DNA of 25,652 nucleotides from a virus: the IMG/VR virus record IMGVR_UViG_3300036845_000174, positions 1-25,652 of that record; one strand, written 5' to 3'. This document shows, one piece after another, positions 6,382-12,000 of the stretch; position 1 is the first letter of the stretch; the number at the start of each line of letters is the position of its first letter. The position numbers and the translations under genes are program-made. The notes beneath the pieces are model-generated. The model was given only the letters and a program-made list of their open reading frames with translations. It had not been told where the DNA came from and ran no database searches.

Positions 6382-6710
6382 CCGCGCCCTCACCCGGGCA
6401 GGCCGCCTACGCGGCGTACCTGGACACGGTCACTGACGTCCTGCTGCCGCCGTGGGATGAGCTGACCAGCGCCGAGCACCGCGCATGGGAAGCCGCCGCG
6501 CAGGCCGCCGACCGGGAGACCACCGCGCACTACGAGGAAGTCATCAGCGGACTGCGCGCCGAGACGCGCGACCTCCGCGACCGCCTGGACAAGCTCGCCG
6601 CGAAGCTCGAGCTGTCAGCGGCCCGGACCGAGCCGAGCAGGAAGTCCGACATCGAGCGGCAGACCGCGCGGCGGGTGCGCGACGTCGCGGCGGGGATGGA
6701 GGGGCAGTGA
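6378..6710 (+). CDS. Coiled-coil protein, paralogue of the preceding gene
   Basis: A 110-residue protein starting at GTG 6378. Residues 7-45 parallel the preceding protein (GQAAYAAYLDTVTD, LPPWDELTSAEHRAWEAAAQAA). An added C-terminal half forms a probable coiled coil (residues about 45-80, ISGLRAETRDLRDRLDKLAAKLELS) with a basic tail. The coiled coil suggests self-association. It is overlapped at both ends by neighbours and so is translated in series. The function is unknown. Confidence 0.7.
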   Translation: MTAPSPGQAAYAAYLDTVTDVLLPPWDELTSAEHRAWEAAAQAADRETTAHYEEVISGLRAETRDLRDRLDKLAAKLELSAARTEPSRKSDIERQTARRVRDVAAGMEGQ

Positions 6711-6997
6711 GCGCGCCCGGGACTACGCTGTGCGGCCCGAACGCGGATGACCGGTACTGCGCCCTGTACTGGGAACTGAGCGCCGAGCGCGACCGCTACA
6801 AGACCGCGCTGGAGCGCCTCTGCGACGAGGACGCCTGGATCCTGGACGAGGGGCTCGGCGGCAACCACCGCGAAGAGCACCACGTCCGCGCGAACCTCGT
6901 CCGCCAGGTGCTCGGGCTCGACGTGTGCGGGTGCAGCGAATGCCGGGTCAGCCTCGGACTGGCCGACGACGGCGACGAGCGGGGAGACGAGGACTGA
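6707..6997 (+). CDS. Hypothetical acidic Cys-containing protein
   Basis: A 96-residue protein starting at GTG 6707, which overlaps the previous stop. It has a helical segment YCALYWELSAERDRYKTALERL, then HREEHHVRANLVRQVLGLD, a CGCSEC Cys cluster and a very acidic end. A longer open frame upstream is only a reading of the previous gene in another frame. The Cys cluster with earlier His residues could hold a metal. No known family is recognised. Confidence 0.65.
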   Translation: MSAPGTTLCGPNADDRYCALYWELSAERDRYKTALERLCDEDAWILDEGLGGNHREEHHVRANLVRQVLGLDVCGCSECRVSLGLADDGDERGDED

Positions 6998-7419
6998 TGG
7001 CCCGCACCATGACCTACAGCAGCGTTCTCGCCATCGAGGAGTGCTGCAACTGTCACATCACCTTCGCCATGCCGGCAGACCTCCAGAAGCGGTGCACGGA
7101 GGCCGGCGCCGGGATGACGTTCTACTGCCCGCTCGGCCACCCCCAGCACTACACCGTCAGCGAGACCGCGCAGCTGAAGGAGAAGCTCGCCCGCGAGCAG
7201 GAATGGCGCAGGAACGCCGAGACCCGCGAGCGCGCCGCACGCGACCAGGCAGACGCCGCCGAACGCTCCGCCCGCGCCTACAAGGGCCACCTCACCAGGA
7301 CCCGCAAGCGGATCGGCAACGGCGTGTGCCCCTGCTGCAACCGCCACTTCGCCAACGTCGAACGGCACATGCGCGGCCAGCACCCCGGCTACGCGGACTC
7401 TGACGGGGAGGCGACCTGA
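6997..7419 (+). CDS. Two-zinc-finger protein with central coiled coil
   Basis: A 140-residue protein with three parts. At the N-terminus, Cys16/17/19, Cys33 and FYCPLGH (Cys44, His48) suggest a zinc ribbon. Residues 54-100 form a charged coiled coil. The C-terminus holds a C2H2-type finger, Cys111-x2-Cys114-x9-His124-x4-His129, within CPCCNRHFANVERHMRGQH. This ribbon, coil and C2H2 arrangement is one I recognise from actinophage early genes, with no assigned function. DNA or RNA binding is likely. ATG 6997 overlaps the previous stop and its own stop overlaps the next ATG. Confidence 0.8.
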   Translation: MARTMTYSSVLAIEECCNCHITFAMPADLQKRCTEAGAGMTFYCPLGHPQHYTVSETAQLKEKLAREQEWRRNAETRERAARDQADAAERSARAYKGHLTRTRKRIGNGVCPCCNRHFANVERHMRGQHPGYADSDGEAT

Positions 7420-7625
7420 TGGCCTGCCCGACGTGCGGCAGCCGCCAGCCGTCCATGCACCCGGCCGTCTCCGGCGGCGGCGAGGTCACGCACATCTGCC
7501 CCGACGCGTTCCACGATGGCGACCCGGTTACCGAGAAGGCGCGCGCCTTCTTCGCCGAGCGCGCGCCGCCGTCGGGCGCGCTGGTCATGCCGTCGGCGGA
7601 TGGCTCGGCCGTGAGCAGGCCATGA
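7419..7625 (+). CDS. Small hypothetical protein with N-terminal Cys motif
   Basis: A 68-residue protein starting in an ATGA overlap. It opens with ACPTCG (Cys3, Cys6), and has further possible ligands in THICPDAFHD, so a small zinc ribbon is likely. The second half is helical then disordered. It is the second Cys-rich protein in direct succession. The function is unknown. Confidence 0.65.
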   Translation: MACPTCGSRQPSMHPAVSGGGEVTHICPDAFHDGDPVTEKARAFFAERAPPSGALVMPSADGSAVSRP

Positions 7626-7717
7626 CCGCAGGCGAGTCCCGGCCGCCAGCGCACTACCACCCCGCCAGCGCAGTCCCCATCGAAAACTGGACCATCACCG
7701 CAACGGAGGAACATCCC

Positions 7718-8005
7718 ATGCCACTGCTCACCGACGCCAGGGCCACCGTCGAAACGGCCGGCCACGCCATCGAGGCGCTCGCCGCGCACGTCGCCGAGCT
7801 CGCCGCCAACCCGCTCGTCGACGCCATCGCCGAAGCCGGCCTCGGCATGGTCCTCACGCCCGGCCAGGTATCGGCCGTCGTCTCGTTCGTCAGCGCGCTC
7901 GAAGCCGAGCGGAAGGCGGCCGTGTCCGTCACCCCGACGACGGCCGCAGCCGCCAGCGCGTCCGTCGCAGCCACCATCACCAGCGACCCGCGCACCCGCG
8001 GGTGA
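7718..8005 (+). CDS. Hypothetical helical protein
   Basis: A 95-residue Ala/Val-rich helical protein (ARATVETAGHAIEALAAHVAELAANPLVDAIAEAGL), ending in an Ala/Ser/Thr-rich tail. ATG 7718 was chosen because GGAGGA lies seven bases upstream. An in-frame ATG at 7622 overlaps the previous stop (ATGA) and would add 32 residues; both starts may be used. The regular hydrophobic spacing suggests a helical bundle or amphipathic helix, without a clear membrane span. The function is unknown. Confidence 0.6.
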   Translation: MPLLTDARATVETAGHAIEALAAHVAELAANPLVDAIAEAGLGMVLTPGQVSAVVSFVSALEAERKAAVSVTPTTAAAASASVAATITSDPRTRG

Positions 8006-8580
8006 CCGAACTCGCCGACCGGTGCGCTGACCTGGCCCGCTGGCTGCCCGTCGCCGCCGCCCTCACCGCTGAGCCGGACGAGGACGGCACGGCGGGCACC
8101 GGCCAGCCCGGCAGCGCGCCGCCATGGAACGCCGCCGCGGCGGCCGCCGCCATGGACGCCCGCGAAGGCGTCCGCCGCCTGGAGGCGTCCATGCGCCGCG
8201 ACGTCACCGGGCGCACCGGGCGCAGCCGCGGCGGCTCCGACGCCAACACCGTCGCCGCCATCGCCGCCGTCGAACGGCTCGGCCATGGCGTCACCGTGAC
8301 CGGCGCGGCCATGGCGGCGCGGATCCTGGAACGGCTCACCCGGAAAATCCGCGAGCTTCCCGCCGTCGATGACGCCGAGCCATGGCGGCGCGTCAGCGCG
8401 GCCTGCCCGTACTGCGGGTTCGCCATGCTCCGCGTCGCGCCGCGCTCCGGACAGGTCACCTGCCTGCGGTACGGGGCGTGCGCTGATTCTGACGGGCGGC
8501 ATCCCATGGGGCGGCTTGAAGTGTCCGCGCTGACCGGCGACCCGCAGATCCGGTGGGCGGACGGGCTGACCGCACCATGA
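8002..8580 (+). CDS. Zinc-ribbon protein with helical N-terminal domain
   Basis: A 192-residue protein starting at GTG 8002 (GTGA overlap). Residues 1-125 are helical and Ala-rich. Residues 133-172 hold a four-Cys zinc ribbon: CPYCG (Cys135, Cys138), then Cys154 and Cys160 in CLRYGAC, followed by conserved-looking DGRHPMGRLE. This C-terminal arrangement is one I recognise from uncharacterised actinophage proteins. A role in nucleic-acid binding or in regulating late functions is possible but not shown. Confidence 0.75.
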   Translation: MTELADRCADLARWLPVAAALTAEPDEDGTAGTGQPGSAPPWNAAAAAAAMDAREGVRRLEASMRRDVTGRTGRSRGGSDANTVAAIAAVERLGHGVTVTGAAMAARILERLTRKIRELPAVDDAEPWRRVSAACPYCGFAMLRVAPRSGQVTCLRYGACADSDGRHPMGRLEVSALTGDPQIRWADGLTAP

Positions 8581-8834
8581 GCGGTCCCGAGATGTGCTAC
8601 GCGAGCAGGCGTAATCGCTTCATGCGCCTCGTGCACATCCATGGTGGCGCAGGCGACCGCCGTGAGCGCGCTCTTTGCGGCGTATGGGCCGGGCGCTTGC
8701 CGGTCCCGACCTCGCGCAAGCCGACCTGCTCAGTTTGCCTGCGATGGTGGAATCTCGGCTATCGCACATGGGAGTCGGTTGCGGGAGAAGTGGATTCCCT
8801 TACCGGCGAGATAGTCAGGATACCTTCCGGCTGA
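8577..8834 (+). CDS. Small basic Cys/His hypothetical protein
   Basis: An 85-residue protein from ATG 8577, which overlaps the previous stop (ATGA). It has RLVHIHGG, an early Cys, RALCGVW and the pair CSVCLRWWNLGYRTWES, so four Cys and two His might bind a metal. Its codons are less GC-rich than those of its neighbours (for example gcgagcaggcgtaatcgc at 8601-8618), which may mark a later arrival. The function is not recognised. Confidence 0.65.
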   Translation: MSGPEMCYASRRNRFMRLVHIHGGAGDRRERALCGVWAGRLPVPTSRKPTCSVCLRWWNLGYRTWESVAGEVDSLTGEIVRIPSG

Positions 8835-8849
8835 TGGCACCATGGATAC

Positions 8850-9071
8850 GTGCAGACGGCGGTCACGCTCACCCTCGCCGAAGCCGCCATGGTGCTCAGC
8901 CCGCCCGTATCAGAGCAGCAGCTCCGCGCCATGGTGACCGCGCTGCGCTGGCAGCCGTGCGGGCACCGGCACACCGGCCGCGCCGGACGGCCCGCACCCG
9001 CGTACAGCGCGAAACGGCTGCTCGAACTCCACGCCGCCATGGTTCCGTTCCTCGCCATTACCGATGCATAA
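8850..9071 (+). CDS. Helix-turn-helix DNA-binding protein candidate
   Basis: A 73-residue protein from GTG 8850. The run LTLAEAAMVLSPPVSEQQLRAMVTAL, then PCGHRHTGRAGRPAPAYSAKRLLELH, has the layout of MerR/excisionase-type winged helices: a helix-turn-helix, a Gly/Arg-rich wing and a final helix. Such small proteins control phage promoters or direct excision. It ends the early operon and precedes a hairpin and the packaging genes, so a regulator of the early-to-late switch would fit. This is inference; no target site is known. Confidence 0.6.
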   Translation: MQTAVTLTLAEAAMVLSPPVSEQQLRAMVTALRWQPCGHRHTGRAGRPAPAYSAKRLLELHAAMVPFLAITDA

Positions 9072-9074
9072 TGG

Positions 9075-9118
9075 GCGCGAGACCTCATGCCCTGAAACGG
9101 TGCACCGAGGTCTCGCGC
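9075..9118 (+). other. Perfect 12-bp inverted repeat (large hairpin)
   Basis: GCGCGAGACCTC at 9075-9086 and its exact complement GAGGTCTCGCGC at 9107-9118 flank a 20-base loop that contains the palindrome GGTGCACC. It starts four bases after the stop of the helix-turn-helix gene and ends 21 bases before the next start. It may be a terminator without a T run, an RNA element, or an operator for a dimeric regulator. Confidence 0.6.
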
Positions 9119-9138
9119 GTACCATCCCGGAGGCAACC

Positions 9139-9231
9139 GTGCCGCGCTGGCTGATCCTGCTCACCGCCGTCCTGGTCGTGCTCGCCATCGCCATCCTGTT
9201 CGCCGAGCACGTCCACGTCGGCGTGCACTGA
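9139..9231 (+). CDS. Small single-span membrane peptide
   Basis: A 30-residue peptide from GTG 9139, with GGAGG (9129-9133) as ribosome site. After PRW the sequence LILLTAVLVVLAIAILF is a continuous membrane span, followed by a short His-rich tail (AEHVHVGVH). Tiny membrane peptides are often missed by annotation. The clear ribosome site and strongly biased hydrophobic codons make this one credible. Its role (membrane signalling, lysis control or exclusion) is unknown. Confidence 0.55.
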   Translation: MPRWLILLTAVLVVLAIAILFAEHVHVGVH

Positions 9232-9233
9232 CC

Positions 9234-9539
9234 GTGGTGCGCACCCGCCGCGACATGCAGCGGTGGGCGCGCAAGGGCACGACGGAGCAGCGCGGCTACG
9301 GCACCGCGCACCGCGCCGAGCGCGACCGGCGCCTCGCCCGCTGGAAACCCGGCGACCCGTGCGCCCGCTGCGGCCGGCCGATGTACGGCCCTCCGGCGCT
9401 GATCGACCTCGGCCACACCGCCGACCGGACGGCGTACACCGGGCTGGAGCACCGGTCCTGCAACCGGGGCGAAGGCGCACGGCGCGGCAACCGGATGCGC
9501 AGACGGACCAGGGCGTGGCCAGCGGCCCGGCAGTGGTGA
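9234..9539 (+). CDS. HNH endonuclease adjacent to terminase
   Basis: A 101-residue protein with an HNH core: CARC at 43-46, LIDLGH with His61, and LEHRSCNR with His73, Cys76 and Asn77. The flanks are very basic. Small HNH proteins of this type often sit beside the terminase genes of HK97-like phages, where in studied cases they assist cleavage of concatemers during packaging. Its place just before the terminase genes supports that role, all the more because the terminase nuclease half here lacks expected acidic residues. Start is GTG 9234, two bases after the previous stop. Confidence 0.85.
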   Translation: MVRTRRDMQRWARKGTTEQRGYGTAHRAERDRRLARWKPGDPCARCGRPMYGPPALIDLGHTADRTAYTGLEHRSCNRGEGARRGNRMRRRTRAWPAARQW

Positions 9540-9730
9540 CCGGCAGTGACCGCGAGCGCGGCGGCTCGGCTGCGCCAGTACCGGCGTGCATCTGACACAC
9601 GATGATCAAGTCATCACGCAAGCCTGTGACCTGCGGAAATCGAATCGCCGTCCGGAAACGGACATTTCTCCCGACTCCGCAGCCGTTTGCATATAAACGC
9701 AACTTGCCGTTACGTAACGGAGGGTGATTT
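9540..9730. promoter_or_regulatory. Intergenic region before the packaging genes, likely late control region
   Basis: About 190 bases without a gene, AT-richer than the surroundings from 9600 on. It holds GATGA-TCAAG-TCATC (9601-9615), a GTCCG-GAAA-CGGAC hairpin (9650-9663), the AT-rich ATATAAA (9691-9697) and the 14-base palindrome CCGTTACGTAACGG (9707-9720). No standard -35/-10 pair is convincing. As the longest gap before the structural genes it is the natural place for a late promoter and operator; that is inference. Confidence 0.4.
9707..9720. promoter_or_regulatory. 14-base perfect palindrome overlapping a ribosome site
   Basis: CCGTTACGTAACGG is fully self-complementary. Its last two bases are the first of the GGAGGG ribosome site of the terminase small-subunit candidate. 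A dimeric protein bound here could block transcription, or the RNA form could affect ribosome access. Confidence 0.45.
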
Positions 9731-10057
9731 TTGGCCGATTCAGCGGCCCTCCGCATGCGCAGGTCGCGCGCGCACAAGGCCGGTGACCATTCGCTGTGCA
9801 GGCGCTGTCCGGGCGCTCCTGCCGAGAGAGGCCCGGCGCGCGCGGTCATGCTGCTGCCGCCCGTTCCCGCCGCGGCCGGCCTTGATGCGCCGGCGGAAAT
9901 GCGGGCCCTGGCCGCGCGGCTGGCCGCAGCGCACGAGGGAGAGCCGTCGAACGCGCTCGTGGCCCGCGAGCTGCGCATGACGCTGCGGGAGCTGATCGGC
10001 ATTGAGGGCAGTGGCGGCGCGTTCGATGATCTCGCAGCGGAGTACGGCCCGGCCTAG
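9731..10057 (+). CDS. Terminase small subunit candidate
   Basis: A 108-residue protein starting at TTG 9731, fixed by GGAGGG six bases upstream. It opens with a basic segment ADSAALRMRRSRAHKAGDHSLCRRC, a signature I recognise from proteins just before the terminase in Streptomyces-type phages, then a helical C-terminal half (MRALAARLAAAHEGEPSNALVARELRM). Small terminase subunits recognise the packaging site and load the large subunit. The call rests mostly on position, size and basic N-terminus. It overlaps the large-subunit gene by about 30 bases. Confidence 0.6.
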   Translation: MADSAALRMRRSRAHKAGDHSLCRRCPGAPAERGPARAVMLLPPVPAAAGLDAPAEMRALAARLAAAHEGEPSNALVARELRMTLRELIGIEGSGGAFDDLAAEYGPA

Positions 10058-10952
10058 GTTCGCCACTGCGGCGACACCGGGACGGCCGCACATGGCCGGG
10101 GGCATCGGCCGCACGGCGGTGCGCCTGGGCTTCCGGACAATCCTGGGGCCCGGCCTGATGCCGTGGCAGCATGAGGCGAACGCCGTCACGACGGAGACGG
10201 AGGACGGCCGGTTCGTCTTCCGCGAGGTCATCATCGAGATCATGCGGCAGCAGGGCAAGACGGTCGATCTCCTGTCGATGATGATCGACCGGGGACTGCG
10301 GCGCCCGGGGACGCAGATCAGCTATACGGCGCAGACGCGGCTGGACGCGCGGCACAGGCTGATCGACTCGTGGTGGCCCCGGATCCAGCGCAGTCCCCTG
10401 CGGCGGTATATCGATGTGCGCAAGGGCTCGGGCTCCGAGGCGCTGCTGTTCCGGAACGGTTCCATGCTCAGCCTCGTGTCCGGGACGGAGACGTCCGGCC
10501 ACGGTGACTCGCTTGACCTCGGCGTGATCGACGAGGCGTGGGCGCAGGAAGATGACCACATCGAGCAGGCGATGCGCCCGGCGATGATGACGCGGGACGC
10601 GCAGCTGTGGGTGGTGTCGGCGGCGGGCACGGAGAAGAGCACGTACTTCAGGGACAAGGTCGGCGCCGGACGCGCCCGCGCCGAGCTGGGCGTCACTGAC
10701 ACTTCCTGCTACATCGGCTACAGCTTCGCCGACGACGAGGATCCTGCGGATCCGGAGACGTGGCGGCGCCGCATGCCGGCGCTGGGGATCACGGTTACCG
10801 AGGACACTGTGCGGTCGGACTTTGAGACGATGAAGCTGGCCGAGTTCCGCCGCGCGTACGGCTGCCAGTGGCCGGAGGTGGCCAAGCCGGGCTGGGGTGT
10901 CATCGGCGAGGACACGTGGGGTGCGGCTGCCGTGCAGGGAGGCAGGCTGTGA
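10026..10952 (+). CDS. Terminase large subunit, ATPase part
   Basis: A 308-residue protein with the packaging-motor ATPase fold. The Walker A-like motif is RQQGKT (Arg74 to Thr79, Lys78), and the Walker B is LDLGVIDEAW (Asp169, Glu170). LMPWQHEAN near the start is the usual Q-motif region. Phage large terminases normally continue into a C-terminal RNase H-fold nuclease of about 200 residues; here TGA at 10950 stops the frame and the nuclease follows as a separate overlapping ORF. ATG 10026 was chosen; TTG 10002 and GTG 10014 are alternatives. Role: ATP-driven pumping of DNA into the prohead through the portal. Confidence 0.85.
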   Translation: MISQRSTARPRFATAATPGRPHMAGGIGRTAVRLGFRTILGPGLMPWQHEANAVTTETEDGRFVFREVIIEIMRQQGKTVDLLSMMIDRGLRRPGTQISYTAQTRLDARHRLIDSWWPRIQRSPLRRYIDVRKGSGSEALLFRNGSMLSLVSGTETSGHGDSLDLGVIDEAWAQEDDHIEQAMRPAMMTRDAQLWVVSAAGTEKSTYFRDKVGAGRARAELGVTDTSCYIGYSFADDEDPADPETWRRRMPALGITVTEDTVRSDFETMKLAEFRRAYGCQWPEVAKPGWGVIGEDTWGAAAVQGGRL

Positions 10953-11455
10953 GCGGCGAGGTCGCCTTCGGGTGCGCTATCAGCGAGGACCGCAGGCACG
11001 GCTCGATCGTGGCGGCCGGGCGCGACGGCGCGGGGAAGATCCTGGTAGACCTGGCGCCGTTCTACGATCATCCGCGGCTGCTGGTGGCCCGCATGACCGC
11101 GCTGTACGCGAAGCATGATCCGGTCGCCGTGGTGGTGAACGCGAAGGCGCAGTCGGGGACGCTGATCGAGCCGCTGAAGAACGCGGGGATCATCGTCCTG
11201 CAGCCGTCGGCGGAGGATATGGCGGTTGCGCACGGGGAGTTCCTGGACCTGGTGAACGACGGCGGTCTCGCGCACCTGGACCAGAAGCCGCTGACGGACG
11301 CGGTCCGGGCGGGGCAGCAGCGCCCGCTGGCGGGCGCGAAGGCGTGGGATCCGCATGTGGTGGTGGATCAGTCGCCGCTGGTGGCTGCTACCGGGGCGGT
11401 ATGGGCGTTCCTGCGCTGGGAGGAACTGGCGCAGCCGGGCGTCTGGGCTATGTGA
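10949..11455 (+). CDS. Terminase large subunit, nuclease part (separate ORF, atypical active site)
   Basis: A 168-residue ORF that reads as the missing C-terminal nuclease domain: VAFGCAISEDRRHGS near the start (usual form hydrophobic-D-x-S-P-D-R), then VAVVVNAKAQSGTLIEPLKNAG, PSAEDMAVAHGEFLDLV and VVVDQSPLVAATGAVWAF. GTG 10949 overlaps the ATPase stop (GTGA) and GGGAGG sits just upstream, so it is separately but jointly translated. Expected acidic residues of the RNase H-type site appear replaced: Ala10 (GCT) where Asp is usual and Asn64 (AAC) where Asp is usual; Asp140 is kept. Both are one base from Asp codons. Cutting activity may be lost or shifted to the HNH protein. Confidence 0.8.
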   Translation: MSGEVAFGCAISEDRRHGSIVAAGRDGAGKILVDLAPFYDHPRLLVARMTALYAKHDPVAVVVNAKAQSGTLIEPLKNAGIIVLQPSAEDMAVAHGEFLDLVNDGGLAHLDQKPLTDAVRAGQQRPLAGAKAWDPHVVVDQSPLVAATGAVWAFLRWEELAQPGVWAM

Positions 11456-11502
11456 CTGTCCTGTGCGAGATGTGCCGTGACCTGCGGCTAAGCGATTCCT
11501 GA
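11452..11502 (+). CDS. Possible 16-residue CxxC peptide
   Basis: GTG 11452 overlaps the nuclease stop (GTGA) and opens a 16-codon frame (TVLCEMCRDLRLSDS) with one Cys-x2-Cys pair. The overlap matches operon style and the CxxC is suggestive, but the length makes chance equally likely. Confidence 0.2.
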   Translation: MTVLCEMCRDLRLSDS

Positions 11503-11527
11503 CCCGATTCTGTCCAGTGAGGTGTCC

Positions 11528-11743
11528 GTGCGCTTGTCCGTCATCCTGCTGTGCTGCGCCCTGGCCGGCATCCTGGGCGGCGGCGCGCTGATCGGCGTCC
11601 CGGCGCTGGGCGGCTGCCTGATCTTCGACAGCCTCGCGGTGGGCGCGTGGGCGCTGCTGCGCGATGACGGCCAGCGGTCCGCGCCGTCGGTGCATGAGGT
11701 GCCGACGCTGGCGCAGGTGCTGGAACGGGCGCGGGCATCGTGA
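11528..11743 (+). CDS. Small membrane protein with two spans
   Basis: A 71-residue protein. GTG 11528 was preferred to GTG 11522 because GAGG lies five bases upstream. The N-terminal half gives two closely spaced hydrophobic segments (LSVILLCCALAGILGGGALIGV and LGGCLIFDSLAVGAWALL) forming a membrane hairpin, then a charged tail. Similar small membrane proteins lie between terminase and portal in other actinophages. Its function is unknown; exclusion or a link between packaging and the membrane are guesses. Confidence 0.65.
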   Translation: MRLSVILLCCALAGILGGGALIGVPALGGCLIFDSLAVGAWALLRDDGQRSAPSVHEVPTLAQVLERARAS

Positions 11744-12000
11744 GTCAGTGGATCGACGTGGGCTCCGGTCACCGGGTGCAGCTCCTCGACGGCGGCGGCG
11801 TGCTCTGGGAGCACGACACGCCGCCCGGCTACGCCAACGGTATCTACTCGATCCGGCGGCACGAGGTCTCCCCGAACGAGGGCGCGACATGGATGGTGGA
11901 ACAGCGTGAGCCGCTGACGCTTTCCCCGTCGCTGCACTGCGACCCGGCTATCGGCGGCTGCGGCGCACACGGGTTCATCCGCGACGGGCGCTGGACGTGA
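11740..12000 (+). CDS. DUF6527-like small protein
   Basis: An 86-residue protein from GTG 11740 (GTGA overlap). The C-terminus REPLTLSPSLHC, then GGCGAHGFIRDGRW, resembles the DUF6527 pattern (LTPS ... C-x2-HGFI-x-DG), with Cys and His that may bind a metal. The first half is beta-rich with charged turns. DUF6527 proteins are common in phages and lack a known function. It overlaps the portal gene by four bases. Confidence 0.65.
   Translation: MSQWIDVGSGHRVQLLDGGGVLWEHDTPPGYANGIYSIRRHEVSPNEGATWMVEQREPLTLSPSLHCDPAIGGCGAHGFIRDGRWT

Noticed and set aside
9071-9154. A 27-codon frame starting TAATG after the helix-turn-helix gene
   Set aside because: It runs through the large hairpin and into the membrane-peptide gene in another frame; composition looks random.
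9540-9730. tRNA gene or attachment site in the intergenic region
   Set aside because: No cloverleaf with acceptor and T-arm pairing could be built, no integrase is present, and no core repeat could be identified inside the window.
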